A DNA stretch of 32,482 nt, from positions 1-32,482 of the forward strand of contig CAJQPN010000021.1 in the NCBI GenBank assembly GCA_905480195.1, read 5' to 3'. Source of the DNA: an uncultured Acidimicrobiales bacterium. GTDB taxonomy: Bacteria > Actinomycetota > Acidimicrobiia > Acidimicrobiales > Aldehydirespiratoraceae. Below, piece after piece: positions 23,615-31,966 of the stretch. How positions within the stretch are numbered: position 1 is the stretch's first letter; each line of letters starts with the position of its first letter. A model generated the notes under the pieces. That model was not told the origin of the DNA, ran no database searches, and saw only the letters and a list, made by a program, of their open reading frames with translations. The translations under genes were made by a program, and so were the position numbers.

Positions 23615-24565
23615 TCAATCGGCGGCTTCGGCGTCTTCGATGAGGACAGCAGCAACGGCGTCACCCACCAAGACGAGGTCGAGGAGTTGGGCGAGCGGGC
23701 CCTCACCTTGGGCCTGGATCTCGAACACGTGCTCGAAATGCTCTCGAGCGAGCAACACCCCTCCGTCGAGCCCTGCGGGTTCGGCAGCGTGCCGGAGCAT
23801 GACCAGCACGACGCCGTTGGCGGTCGATGAGTGGAGCCGGAGGCCGGTCTCGACGTCGGTTCGGCCCGTTGGAAGTCGGCGGCGAACTGCTGAGACACCA
23901 CCGACGCGGTCGAGTTCTTGCACCCAACGCCGGGCGGCGTGCTTGCCGATAGAGCCGGCTGCGGTGACGAGCGCAACCCGACCCGGCAAGACGGTGGCCA
24001 GTTGACGTACCTTTTCGTCGTCGAGGAGGTCGTCGATGCGTCGGCCGAGCCGATCTGCAGCCTCAGAAACCGTTCGAGTCATGCCCGAGACAAAGCCAAG
24101 ACGCTCGAGCAGCACGAGCACGGGGACAATCGTCGCACCGAGCCCGACCGCCGGGCCGGCAACAGGGTCAACCGGAACAACAGGCACGCCCCATGAGCGG
24201 GCAGCATCACCGAGCGCGCCACCTGCCGTGATCACAACGAGCGACGCACCGGCCCGACGCGCCTCCTCGGCGGCCTCCACCACACCTCCGTCGTCGCCGG
24301 AGCGCGACACGACGATCGCAAGGCTTGATTCGCCGACCCACGCCGGGCAACGCGCCCCAGTGGCCACGATGGGAACCTTCGCAGTGAGCTCACAGATCGC
24401 CTCGAGGGCATCGCCACCGATGCGGGCACCGCCGGTTCCGAGAATCACCACAGAGGTGACACCGTCGACGTTCGGTAGGCCGTCGAGATCAGCGGCGGCC
24501 ACGGCGATGTCACGCAGCTGATTCGGCAAATGCCGAACCGACTCGGTGAACTCGCCAGTCGTCAC
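23615..24565 (-). CDS. SIS-domain protein, phosphoglucose/phosphomannose isomerase-like
   Basis: 316 residues from a GTG at 24565, three bases after the Trm112-like stop. Two SIS half-domains are visible: VVILGTGGARIGGDALEAI with IVVSRSGDDGGVVEAAEEA in the first, and a second beginning VALVTAAGSIGKHAARRW. This resembles the dual-specificity PGI/PMI family of archaea and the uncharacterised actinobacterial protein that always lies between manB and manA (Rv3256c position). A role in sugar-phosphate isomerisation or sensing beside a normal ManA is the obvious guess, but the canonical isomerase catalytic residues cannot be confirmed by eye. Regulation of the manB/manA step is an alternative. Confidence 0.85.
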   Translation of the reverse strand: MTTGEFTESVRHLPNQLRDIAVAAADLDGLPNVDGVTSVVILGTGGARIGGDALEAICELTAKVPIVATGARCPAWVGESSLAIVVSRSGDDGGVVEAAEEARRAGASLVVITAGGALGDAARSWGVPVVPVDPVAGPAVGLGATIVPVLVLLERLGFVSGMTRTVSEAADRLGRRIDDLLDDEKVRQLATVLPGRVALVTAAGSIGKHAARRWVQELDRVGGVSAVRRRLPTGRTDVETGLRLHSSTANGVVLVMLRHAAEPAGLDGGVLLAREHFEHVFEIQAQGEGPLAQLLDLVLVGDAVAAVLIEDAEAAD

Positions 24566-24568
24566 GGT

Positions 24569-24805
24569 TCAGGCGCCGAACGTGAGGGAGACGCCGTCGG
24601 TCTCGGCTTTTGCGGTGAGGCGATCGTGCTCGGCCGCGTCAACGTCTTCTGCCTCGTCGGGCAGCATCACGGGGATGCCGTCGTGGATGCGGTAGCGCTT
24701 CTTCAGACGCGGGTTGTAGAGCGCATCTTCGTCTTGAAAGTAGAGCAGGCCCTGCTTGTCGGTCGGGCAGGCGAGAATCTCGAGCAGACGGGAGTCCAAG
24801 GTCAT
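24569..24805 (-). CDS. Trm112-like (UPF0434) small protein, zinc site lost
   Basis: 78 residues from the ATG at 24805; the open frame runs further upstream but only as a shadow of manB. The sequence LLEILACPTDKQGLLYF, then NPRLKKRYRIHDGIPVMLPDEA, matches the Trm112/YcaR family. Trm112 in eukaryotes and archaea is a partner that activates methyltransferases. The usual zinc-binding cysteines are reduced to one (CPTDK), so no zinc finger can form; this is a common state in actinobacterial members as far as I recall. It lies between manB and the SIS gene with gaps of 29 and 3 nt, so it is part of the mannose operon. No Shine-Dalgarno sequence is seen. Confidence 0.85.
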   Translation of the reverse strand: MTLDSRLLEILACPTDKQGLLYFQDEDALYNPRLKKRYRIHDGIPVMLPDEAEDVDAAEHDRLTAKAETDGVSLTFGA

Positions 24806-24834
24806 GCCAACAGTAAACCGCGAGATGCGGTTCC

Positions 24835-26178
24835 TCAGGCGAACAAGGCCCGAACCTCCTCGACACGCCTGGCGACCTCGGCCTCGTCGGTGGCCTCGAG
24901 GTTGAGGCGAAGGAGCGGTTCGGTATTCGACGGGCGCAGGTTGAACCACCAGTCCCCGAGGTCCACCGTGAGGCCGTCCAAGCGGTCCTGTGGCGCATCT
25001 GCATACACCTCGGCGACACGCTCGATGACTGCAGCAGCATCACCGACGGTGGTGTTGATCTCGCCCGATGCGGCGTAGCGGTTCAGCGATGAGACGAGAT
25101 CAGCGAGGCCGGCTGGATGGTTCGACACTGCCTCGAGGATCACGAGCGCGGCGATCAGACCGCTATCGGCACGGTAGTTGTCGCGGAAGTAGTAGTGACC
25201 GGAGTGCTCGCCACCAAAGACGGCTCCCGTCTCGGCCATGACTCCCTTGATGAAGCTGTGCCCGACTCGGGTACGCACCGCAACACCGCCGCCCTCGGCG
25301 ATGACCTCTGGGACCGTCTTCGAACAGATCAAGTTGTACAACACCGTCGAACCCGGATTCTTCTTGAGGATCGACCGGGCGACCATCGCCGTGGTGAGTG
25401 AACCCGAGATCGGCCGGGCGGTCTCGTCAACGAGGAAGACACGGTCGGCGTCACCGTCGAAGGCCAGACCCACGTCGGCCCGCAGCTCGAGCACGCGAGA
25501 CATCAGGTCGGCCTGGTTCGCCAGCTGGATCGGGTCGGCCGGGTGGTTCGGGAAGGTGCCGTCAAGTTCGGGATACAGGTGATCGAGCTCGAACGGGAGG
25601 CCCTCGAAGACCGCTGGCACGACGAGACCACCCATCCCGTTGGCGGTGTCGGCAACGACCTTCAACGGCTTGAGTGCAGCGTGGTCGACGAAGGAGTGCA
25701 CATGCTCGACATAGCCCGGCAGCATGTCCTCGGTGGTTCGCGAACCCCGGGAGCCGCTGGGATCGGGCCCCGCAAGTGCCAGTTGCTTGATGAGATCGAG
25801 GCCTGATTCGCTGCCGATGGGTGCGGCGCCGGCGAGGCACATCTTGATGCCGTTGTATCCGGCCGGGTTGTGCGAGGCCGTGAACACCGCGCCGGGCATT
25901 GCGAGTCGGCCCGATGCGAAATACAGCATGTCGGTGGCGCACAGCCCGACGTCGACCACATCGATGCCGTGCTCGATGACGCCCTCGCCGAACGCAGCAG
26001 AGAACTCCTCCCCTTCCGGTCGCATGTCATGGCCAACGACAACGGCAGCCGCTCCTTTGGCTGCGACGAAACGCGCAAACGCGCCGCCGATAGCACGGGC
26101 ACCGTCGGCATCAAACTGGTCGGGCACGGTGCCGCGGACGTCGTATGCCTTGAAGATGGCGTCGAAATCAGTACTCAT
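24835..26178 (-). CDS. manB: Phosphomannomutase/phosphoglucomutase
   Basis: 447 residues of the alpha-D-phosphohexomutase family. It converts mannose-6-phosphate to mannose-1-phosphate (possibly also glucose-6-phosphate), feeding GDP-mannose. All four active-site loops are present: TASHNP with the phosphorylated Ser102, the Mg2+ loop DGDADR with Asp241, Asp243 and Asp245, the sugar loop GGEHSGH (323-329, Glu324 and Ser326) and the phosphate loop RPSNTEP (415-421). The opening FKAYDVRG is typical. The ATG has GAGG 4 nt upstream. It follows the glycosyltransferase fusion by 57 bp, and Trm112-like, SIS and manA follow it. Sugar preference between mannose and glucose cannot be decided from motifs. 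Confidence 0.95.
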   Translation of the reverse strand: MSTDFDAIFKAYDVRGTVPDQFDADGARAIGGAFARFVAAKGAAAVVVGHDMRPEGEEFSAAFGEGVIEHGIDVVDVGLCATDMLYFASGRLAMPGAVFTASHNPAGYNGIKMCLAGAAPIGSESGLDLIKQLALAGPDPSGSRGSRTTEDMLPGYVEHVHSFVDHAALKPLKVVADTANGMGGLVVPAVFEGLPFELDHLYPELDGTFPNHPADPIQLANQADLMSRVLELRADVGLAFDGDADRVFLVDETARPISGSLTTAMVARSILKKNPGSTVLYNLICSKTVPEVIAEGGGVAVRTRVGHSFIKGVMAETGAVFGGEHSGHYYFRDNYRADSGLIAALVILEAVSNHPAGLADLVSSLNRYAASGEINTTVGDAAAVIERVAEVYADAPQDRLDGLTVDLGDWWFNLRPSNTEPLLRLNLEATDEAEVARRVEEVRALFA

Positions 26179-26235
26179 GGTGCCTCGGTTGCTGCCTGGC
26201 TCGGGGGTGGGAAGATTTTGGAGAAGGTGCGTCGC

Positions 26236-29200
26236 TCACACGATCGATCGCTCGTCTGTGACGGGGAGCACATCGTCTCCCAGCACCGGATAGCTGCCGC
26301 GACGGGCAGCCCATCGCACCCGCACAATGTCGTACAGCACGCCGATGCCATCTCGGAATGCGCTGACGGTCGATGTCTCGGAGTTGACGACCTCGACCGG
26401 CAGTTCGGTCATCGCAAGGGCATAACGCTCGACGAGGTGCAGCACCTCGATGTCGAACGCGAACCCATCGACCGTCCCCGTCGCCATCACGACTCGGGCG
26501 GCATCACTCCGAAAGGCCTTGCAGCCGCATTGGGTATCTCGATAGTTGCCGAGCAACAGCAGATTGGTCGCCATGTTGATGGCCCGACTGCCGAACGACC
26601 GAAGGCGAGAGGTTCCGACGAGCGTCTCGGCGTCGCCATGGTGGCGATTGCCGATGGCGACGTCGTACCCGCTCTCGATCGCGTCGAGGAAGGCTGCGAG
26701 TTGATGCGGCGCATACGCAAGGTCGGCATCGGTGAATGCCACGGTCCGGCCACTCGATGCGAGCACGCCGGCGCGAACGGCAGCGCCCTTGCCACCATTG
26801 CTCGGCTGAACGACGACGTGGTCGGCACCAGCGGCCCGTGCAGCGTTTGCGGTGCTGTCGAACGATCCGTCGTCGACTACCACGATCTCGAGATCGCCTG
26901 CATCGTGAAGCTCGGCGAGGTCGTCACGAATGGTCGCAATGGTCTCTGCGATCCGTTCTTCCTCGTTGAAGGCGGGGACGACGACTGAGAACCGCAGGTT
27001 GCCGGGCGCCGGCGGTCGGGCGCGTGGCAAGGATTGTTCTCGCCGCACCGCCCGGAAGAGGACAAGACGATGAAACACCGAACGCACCAGGGCTGCGGCG
27101 ATGATCGCAAGGAACTTCGCGGCGCCGGCTGGACCTCCGACTCCGAGGAAGATCGCCATATCGATCGCCCCTGCGAGGATGGCCACCGTGACGAAGACTG
27201 GGGGTTGGCGGATCCAGCGATCGACAGCGTCACCTCGCAACGTGACCTTGCCGTGCAACAGCAGGGACACCGCCGCAGCGAGGGCGAGCGCAACGGTGTT
27301 GGCGACCAGCCGGGAAACTCCGCTGGATGTCAGAGCGACAGCGAGTCCGAAATCGATCGCGGTTGCCGAAAGACCGACCAGCGCGAACCGTCTCGGATCG
27401 GGGCGGTCAGCCGAGTCACCGACGAAGAGTCGAGCGACGATCAGTTCGGCTGGTCGGAAGTGGGAACGACCGTCGGGTTGCCGGCAGGCGGCTCGGACGA
27501 TCGTGGCGCGGTAGACGTGCAGACGGACGAGTCCGGGAATCAGGGTCGTGACGAGCGCAAACGCCCCGACCACACCCGGCAGCCAGATCATGATCGCCAA
27601 CAGTGGCTCGACCGTCGTTGGCCGGACATTGACGTGAGCGAGCACCGTCGCAGCCACCAGTGCGGTGGCGACAGCGACCCGCACGGTCTGTTGCCGGACC
27701 GAGAGGTCGGTCAGTTCGATCGCGGCGTCTACGCCGCTCTCACCCGAGTCTGACGCCGCTGTCTCAACCCCCAAGGTGTCAACCGATGGAAGCCGATCGG
27801 TGGGCGAAGATGAGAGATCCCAGGCGACGACATCCCGGACGTCGGGCACCCGGCGGACGACGGCGAGGCCGACGAGTCCGAGCAACGTCAAGGCCATAGC
27901 GAACAGCTCGACGCCGGATCGGCCGTAGTTCAGCTCAATCTCGGTCTGCGTCGGCACCACGACCATCAAGTTGGGCGCTACGCGATAGGGCCCGTCGGCA
28001 CCTGAAACCGTCCAGTTCGGGAAATAGCTCGTACGAACGAGGACCGGCGACCCGATCTGATCGACGCGGAAGGAGATCGTGAACTCGTCAGTTTCGATGT
28101 CGCTGACCTCCACCGATTCGGTGGTTTGCGACGGGAGCACATCCTTGAGGCCAGCGGAAAGGGTGAAGATCTCGGCGACACGCCCCCCGTTGGTCTCGAT
28201 CGTTTCGGCAAAAGCGGGGATCGACGCCTCGATCTCGTCGGTGGAGATCCGCGGCCAGCCAGGCGGACCCGACTCGGCGATCAGCGGGACGTCACCGGCC
28301 TCCCAAGCAGCGACCGTCGGAACCAACCACTCCTCGCCACCCCCCTGCGCGCCGTCGACGACGACGGGTAGTCGGTCGAGTCCGACGACGAGATCGGCAT
28401 CGTTCACGAGGAAGATCACCCACGGACCGCTGGTAGCGATCTCGGTCAGCCGCAGGTCGCTCTGCGCCTGCACGATCGCCTCATCGGTGAAGGCCAGGTA
28501 GTAGCGAACCCCCATGTCTTGGAGGTGCCCCACACCCTGGGCCACGTTGAGCGGCGAGTAGGGAAGATCGCGCTGCGCTCGCGACGGCGACTGCGACAGC
28601 TCGGACTGCATCAAGAAGTGGTACGGCGTGGTGGCGGATGCTTCGAAATAGAGGCCTTCCATGGAGCCGATGCATCCGTCGGTCCAGTGGGGTAGCAACA
28701 TCGGCGCCATCGGGGTGCCGTACGAGCCCAAGCGTTCGCTCTGGTATTCCCAGAGCGAACGGCCGCACCCGTACTCTTCACCGACCCGAGCCATGGTGGT
28801 GATGAGCTGCTCGTACTCCGCCGCTGCAGCGGTGCCCTCGTAGCCCCGGAAATTGTGGGCCAGCCAATACGGCCCGAGATGGAGATCATCGGTCGACCAG
28901 AACGTCCACGAGTACCCGTTGGAGGTGTCGGTCGACCCGTACGGGAGCGAGTGCAAGGGAAGCCCGAGGTGTACCCAGATCGCCAGGGTCGCAACGAGGG
29001 CGGGGCCGGCCGTGACGAAGGCTCTTGCGGTGTCGCCGCTGTTGCGGACGAGACCGACGAGCAGGCGGCCCATCTCGGCGACGCCGATACCGGCGAGCAG
29101 GTTGATGCTCAGGTAGTAGAACGGGAGCAGGCGAACGTTCCAGAGCCGACCTTCGGGCAGGAGCAGGAAGGCAGCGGCGAACACGACGGCGACGAACCCG

Positions 29201-30384
29201 AGCGCCATGCCGAGCCGGACCCGCCGGGCACCGCTCAAAATGAGGCCGATCACGGCGAGCACGATCAACAACTGGAGCGGTGGGCTGTTGATGAGAAACG
29301 TCTGGTCTCCGAAGTTGCCGCTGCGATCCCAAAGAGCGGCGACGTAGCGGCGCTCTTTGCCCCAGCCCATGTCGTTGAGCAGCGCTCGGTTGGCGAAGAA
29401 GGGCAGGACCCAGAACGCAGCGACAAGCGCAGAGGTGGCACCCATGACCCCGGTCCACACGAGTGTGCGGGTGCTCGGACGAATGATGAACAGCGCGAAC
29501 GTGGCGACGAGCGCGAAGAAGGCAGCAAAGAGATGCATCAGGCCCGCGAGCGCAAGCAACGCTGCGGCGAAGCCCTTGGAGCGGCCAGTCTCGAGACCAC
29601 GAGCGGCGACACCGACGTAGACCACGGCGACAGTAAGCCCGAGTGAGTACGCGAACTCACCCGCCATCGTCGACAGCAGGTTGCCGCCGTAAATGTTGTA
29701 GCTGTGATCGAAGAGGAACGGCAGGGTGAACACGGCGAGGAGGCCGGGTCCGGGGAAGGCGAGCCCGCCGAGTCGGCCGGCGAGGTACGCAGCAGCTGGC
29801 AGGGTGACCATGCCGGCGACGACGACGAGTTTCATCGCGATGCCGTACTGCACGGGGAGCAACAGCAGCCATATGAGCAACGTTGTGAGATAGATCCATG
29901 CGACCTTTTCGGTCGTGTCGGCCCACCGCTCGCGGGCGCTGACCGCTGCGTAGGCGAGGAGTCCGGCCGCCGGCACGAAAACGGAGGGACCACCGGCCAG
30001 ACCGACGTTGAGGATGACGATCAACAACGACGGAATGACCATGTAGAACGTGAACGCCGGGAAGCCGGCATACCAGTCGGGGGACCAGCCGGTGAGGCGC
30101 CAGTTCGACAGCAAGACACTGCGGAGATACTCCGGCGACCAAACGTGAGCCCCCATATCGCCACCGGTGGGGGTGGTGTCGTCGAACCAGAGACCGATCC
30201 TGAGATTCCAGATCACGAAGACGGTTGCAAACGAAACAAGGCCGATGGTGATCCACGCCTCGCCAGAGGACACCCACGCCGGCCACTCGATCGAGGCGCT
30301 GTCTTCGGTCGAGGGGTCGTCGGAAGTGTCGTCGGCGACCGGATCGTCGGGAGTTTCGAGGCGTTCGGTCATGACGGCGTCCAT
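26236..30384 (-). CDS. Multidomain membrane glycosyltransferase: GT-C/YfhO-like + GtrA-like + GT2 (polyprenyl-phosphate sugar synthase type)
   Basis: 1382 residues from the ATG at 30384, chosen because GAGG lies 8 nt upstream (an earlier in-frame start would overlap the zinc-ribbon gene). After an acidic N-terminus, residues about 35-560 form many membrane helices with DMGAHVWSPEYLR and GWSPDWYAGFPAF in the first outer loop, as in PTPS-related/YfhO GT-C-like proteins. An exported region to about 860 ends in a beta-rich module with SYFPNWTV and YRVAPNLMVVVPT. Residues about 995-1110 are a GtrA-like four-helix region (RRFALVGLSATAIDFG). Residues 1129-1382 are a GT2 domain with VVVPAFNEEE, DDGS (1171-1174), NGGKGAAVRAG and the DAD metal motif (1219-1221), resembling ALG5/DPM1. 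The three parts could make, flip and use a lipid-linked sugar. The donor sugar and acceptor are unknown; manB and manA downstream suggest mannose. Confidence 0.88.
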   Translation of the reverse strand: MDAVMTERLETPDDPVADDTSDDPSTEDSASIEWPAWVSSGEAWITIGLVSFATVFVIWNLRIGLWFDDTTPTGGDMGAHVWSPEYLRSVLLSNWRLTGWSPDWYAGFPAFTFYMVIPSLLIVILNVGLAGGPSVFVPAAGLLAYAAVSARERWADTTEKVAWIYLTTLLIWLLLLPVQYGIAMKLVVVAGMVTLPAAAYLAGRLGGLAFPGPGLLAVFTLPFLFDHSYNIYGGNLLSTMAGEFAYSLGLTVAVVYVGVAARGLETGRSKGFAAALLALAGLMHLFAAFFALVATFALFIIRPSTRTLVWTGVMGATSALVAAFWVLPFFANRALLNDMGWGKERRYVAALWDRSGNFGDQTFLINSPPLQLLIVLAVIGLILSGARRVRLGMALGFVAVVFAAAFLLLPEGRLWNVRLLPFYYLSINLLAGIGVAEMGRLLVGLVRNSGDTARAFVTAGPALVATLAIWVHLGLPLHSLPYGSTDTSNGYSWTFWSTDDLHLGPYWLAHNFRGYEGTAAAAEYEQLITTMARVGEEYGCGRSLWEYQSERLGSYGTPMAPMLLPHWTDGCIGSMEGLYFEASATTPYHFLMQSELSQSPSRAQRDLPYSPLNVAQGVGHLQDMGVRYYLAFTDEAIVQAQSDLRLTEIATSGPWVIFLVNDADLVVGLDRLPVVVDGAQGGGEEWLVPTVAAWEAGDVPLIAESGPPGWPRISTDEIEASIPAFAETIETNGGRVAEIFTLSAGLKDVLPSQTTESVEVSDIETDEFTISFRVDQIGSPVLVRTSYFPNWTVSGADGPYRVAPNLMVVVPTQTEIELNYGRSGVELFAMALTLLGLVGLAVVRRVPDVRDVVAWDLSSSPTDRLPSVDTLGVETAASDSGESGVDAAIELTDLSVRQQTVRVAVATALVAATVLAHVNVRPTTVEPLLAIMIWLPGVVGAFALVTTLIPGLVRLHVYRATIVRAACRQPDGRSHFRPAELIVARLFVGDSADRPDPRRFALVGLSATAIDFGLAVALTSSGVSRLVANTVALALAAAVSLLLHGKVTLRGDAVDRWIRQPPVFVTVAILAGAIDMAIFLGVGGPAGAAKFLAIIAAALVRSVFHRLVLFRAVRREQSLPRARPPAPGNLRFSVVVPAFNEEERIAETIATIRDDLAELHDAGDLEIVVVDDGSFDSTANAARAAGADHVVVQPSNGGKGAAVRAGVLASSGRTVAFTDADLAYAPHQLAAFLDAIESGYDVAIGNRHHGDAETLVGTSRLRSFGSRAINMATNLLLLGNYRDTQCGCKAFRSDAARVVMATGTVDGFAFDIEVLHLVERYALAMTELPVEVVNSETSTVSAFRDGIGVLYDIVRVRWAARRGSYPVLGDDVLPVTDERSIV

Positions 30385-30508
30385 CGTGCCACCTCGGTGA
30401 ACCTTGGTCGCGCCGCCTGCGGTCGAATCACCGTGAGCCTCCGGGTCGGGCGCACCAGGAATTCCTGCCCTGCGAGCGACATCGCAGACGAAACGGAGTA
30501 GCGGTGGG

Positions 30509-30709
30509 CTACGCCCGGCGGTATGGGCGCTGGCCCACCGGTCGGCTGAGGTCGCCAATGACACCAGCGAGGGTGGTGACACGACCGTCGCTGTGCCACC
30601 AACGCTCGTCGCACCTGGCGCAACTACACATGGTTCGCTCGCCGGCCCCGACATTGATGGAGATCGTGACGAGCGGTGCGCCGCATGCAGGACAACATCC
30701 GTTTGACAT
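30509..30709 (-). CDS. Small zinc-ribbon protein
   Basis: 66 residues. The ATG at 30709 has GGGAG 9 nt upstream; an ATG three codons earlier (30718) is too close to it. Two CxxC pairs, C6-P-A-C9 and C30-A-R-C33, about 20 residues apart with a GERTMCSC turn, form a one-zinc ribbon. A WWHSDGR segment follows and then a basic tail (RPYRRA). Nothing identifies a function; DNA, RNA or protein contact is possible. It lies between the CPBP gene (gap 104 bp, no other gene seen) and the large glycosyltransferase (gap 124 bp), on the same strand as both. Confidence 0.7.
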   Translation of the reverse strand: MSNGCCPACGAPLVTISINVGAGERTMCSCARCDERWWHSDGRVTTLAGVIGDLSRPVGQRPYRRA

Positions 30710-30813
30710 GGTCACCATCTCCCGTCGACTGACGATGCTCCATCGGATCAGGGGGCGTGATCTTGAGTCATGCAGCCAGGAAAACTCACCACGGATGCGC
30801 GACGAGTCCGCTT

Positions 30814-31596
30814 CTACGCCAACAGGAGAATGACCGTGGTGGCGTTGAAACCGACGTGCGCCCAGATCGCAGTTGCGAGCCGGCCGGTGCGTTGGAACAG
30901 CACTGCGGCCACGACACCGAACAGGAAAAGGCCGGGGAACTGCACGAACTGGAAGTGCGAGATCGCGAACACGAGCGACGACGCAACGACTGCGAGACCG
31001 ACAGCGAGGTTGTGATGCGACGCCTCCATGTCACGGATCCCGCGATACAGAAGGCCCCGATAGACAATCTCCTCGGCGAGCGGAGCCATGACCGCAGTCA
31101 TGACGACGAAGGCGAACACGTCGACCAGGCCGTCGACGTGGGCAACAAGATCTTCGGCGGCCTGACCGACGTCTCGTCGATCAGCGACGAGCCATACGAG
31201 TTCGTACAACGGTATGAGGACGAACTGGGTGGCGACACCGACCCCGAGACCGAGCGGCACGTCGACGGGCTTCATCGTCCAGCCGAGATCACGACGCCAG
31301 TCGAGGCCGTTGCGACGATCGAGGAGCGGTACGCCGATGAGGCCGACCCACAACGGAAGATTCAGAAGCGCCAGAACGAACCCGGGCGGGCGCAGATCAT
31401 CGAGGGGAAGGTTTTGGCCGAACTGCATCGCAGTGCGGCCAGCTTCAGCACCGATTGCAGCGCTGACATCGAGACGCCATCCTTGGGCTGCAACGATCGA
31501 ACCGCCGACGAGGATCGCCAAGAACAGGCCGCCTCCGAAAGCGACGAGGGCGAGCACGACCAGCCGCGTTGGCGGGTACGGCTGCGATTGCTCCAC
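30814..31596 (-). CDS. CPBP-family intramembrane glutamic/metalloprotease
   Basis: 260 residues, mostly membrane-spanning, with the three Abi/CPBP motifs: E175-E176-IVY-R180 in one helix, FAISH with His214, and A-H247-VGF-N251. This is the Rce1/CAAX-protease-like family; bacterial members cleave membrane or peptide substrates and some give bacteriocin immunity. The GTG at 31596 follows the DUF3499 stop directly (TAGGTG), so it is probably translated by ribosomes ending on that gene. A later start is possible because no Shine-Dalgarno sequence is seen. The substrate is unknown. Confidence 0.88.
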   Translation of the reverse strand: MEQSQPYPPTRLVVLALVAFGGGLFLAILVGGSIVAAQGWRLDVSAAIGAEAGRTAMQFGQNLPLDDLRPPGFVLALLNLPLWVGLIGVPLLDRRNGLDWRRDLGWTMKPVDVPLGLGVGVATQFVLIPLYELVWLVADRRDVGQAAEDLVAHVDGLVDVFAFVVMTAVMAPLAEEIVYRGLLYRGIRDMEASHHNLAVGLAVVASSLVFAISHFQFVQFPGLFLFGVVAAVLFQRTGRLATAIWAHVGFNATTVILLLA

Positions 31597-31854
31597 CTAA
31601 CTGGCGTAGCGAAGGACGACCGGCTCGACCGCCTCGACCAGAACCTGGGCATCGGTGGCGGACGCTCTGCGGTCACGCAGTGCCCATCCCCTGGGAGGGT
31701 GGGTGCGGTCGGCATGGCGGCCACAGAGATCGTGGTTGGCCGGACTGTCGAACGGATGCAGCGCATCAAGCCAGACCTGCCGGCTGCTGTAGTCGAACGA
31801 CAAGGTCGTGTCGGCACTCTGACCGCAACCGGGGCGGGCACATCGACGGCTCAT
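31597..31854 (-). CDS. DUF3499 family protein
   Basis: 85 residues. It begins MSRRCARPGCGQSADTTLSF and has HDLCGRHADRTHPPRGWAL, the signature of the actinobacterial DUF3499 family (Rv3258c in M. tuberculosis). Cys5, Cys10, Cys44 and His47 are arranged to hold one metal ion, likely zinc. The function is unknown. In mycobacteria it lies beside manB, as here in the wider neighbourhood. There is no Shine-Dalgarno sequence; TACGGT ends exactly 6 nt before the ATG, so the message is probably leaderless. It is the first gene of the long - strand block and is divergent from ftsH. Confidence 0.9.
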   Translation of the reverse strand: MSRRCARPGCGQSADTTLSFDYSSRQVWLDALHPFDSPANHDLCGRHADRTHPPRGWALRDRRASATDAQVLVEAVEPVVLRYAS

Positions 31855-31860
31855 AGTCGC

Positions 31861-31866
31861 ACCGTA
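31861..31866 (-). promoter_or_regulatory. Candidate -10 element, leaderless DUF3499 gene
   Basis: TACGGT on the - strand is followed by 6 nt (GCGACT) and the ATG at 31854, placing A of the start codon at +1. The divergent ftsH gene has the same arrangement on the other side of the 112-bp gap. Confidence 0.5.
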
Positions 31867-31954
31867 ACCTCAACACTCGTTTCATGCGCGGAGCCTGGCA
31901 GCGAGCCCACGCAACGCGTACGGGCCCGACATCGGTAGCGGGCCATCCCCCGTC

Positions 31955-31960
31955 TACCCT
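31955..31960 (+). promoter_or_regulatory. Candidate -10 element, leaderless ftsH
   Basis: TACCCT is followed by 6 nt (GACCTT) and the ATG at 31967, so transcription would begin on the start codon. No purine-rich ribosome site precedes the ATG. A clear -35 is not visible. Confidence 0.5.
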
Positions 31961-31966
31961 GACCTT

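Noticed and set aside
24806..24815. Leaderless -10 element (TACTGT) before the Trm112-like gene
   Set aside because: The spacer is only 4 nt, which would put the start site inside the start codon; the gene is also inside an operon.
30385..30654. N-terminal extension of the glycosyltransferase fusion by 90 residues
   Set aside because: It would overlap the zinc-ribbon gene, has no membrane or domain signal, and the ATG at 30384 has its own ribosome site.
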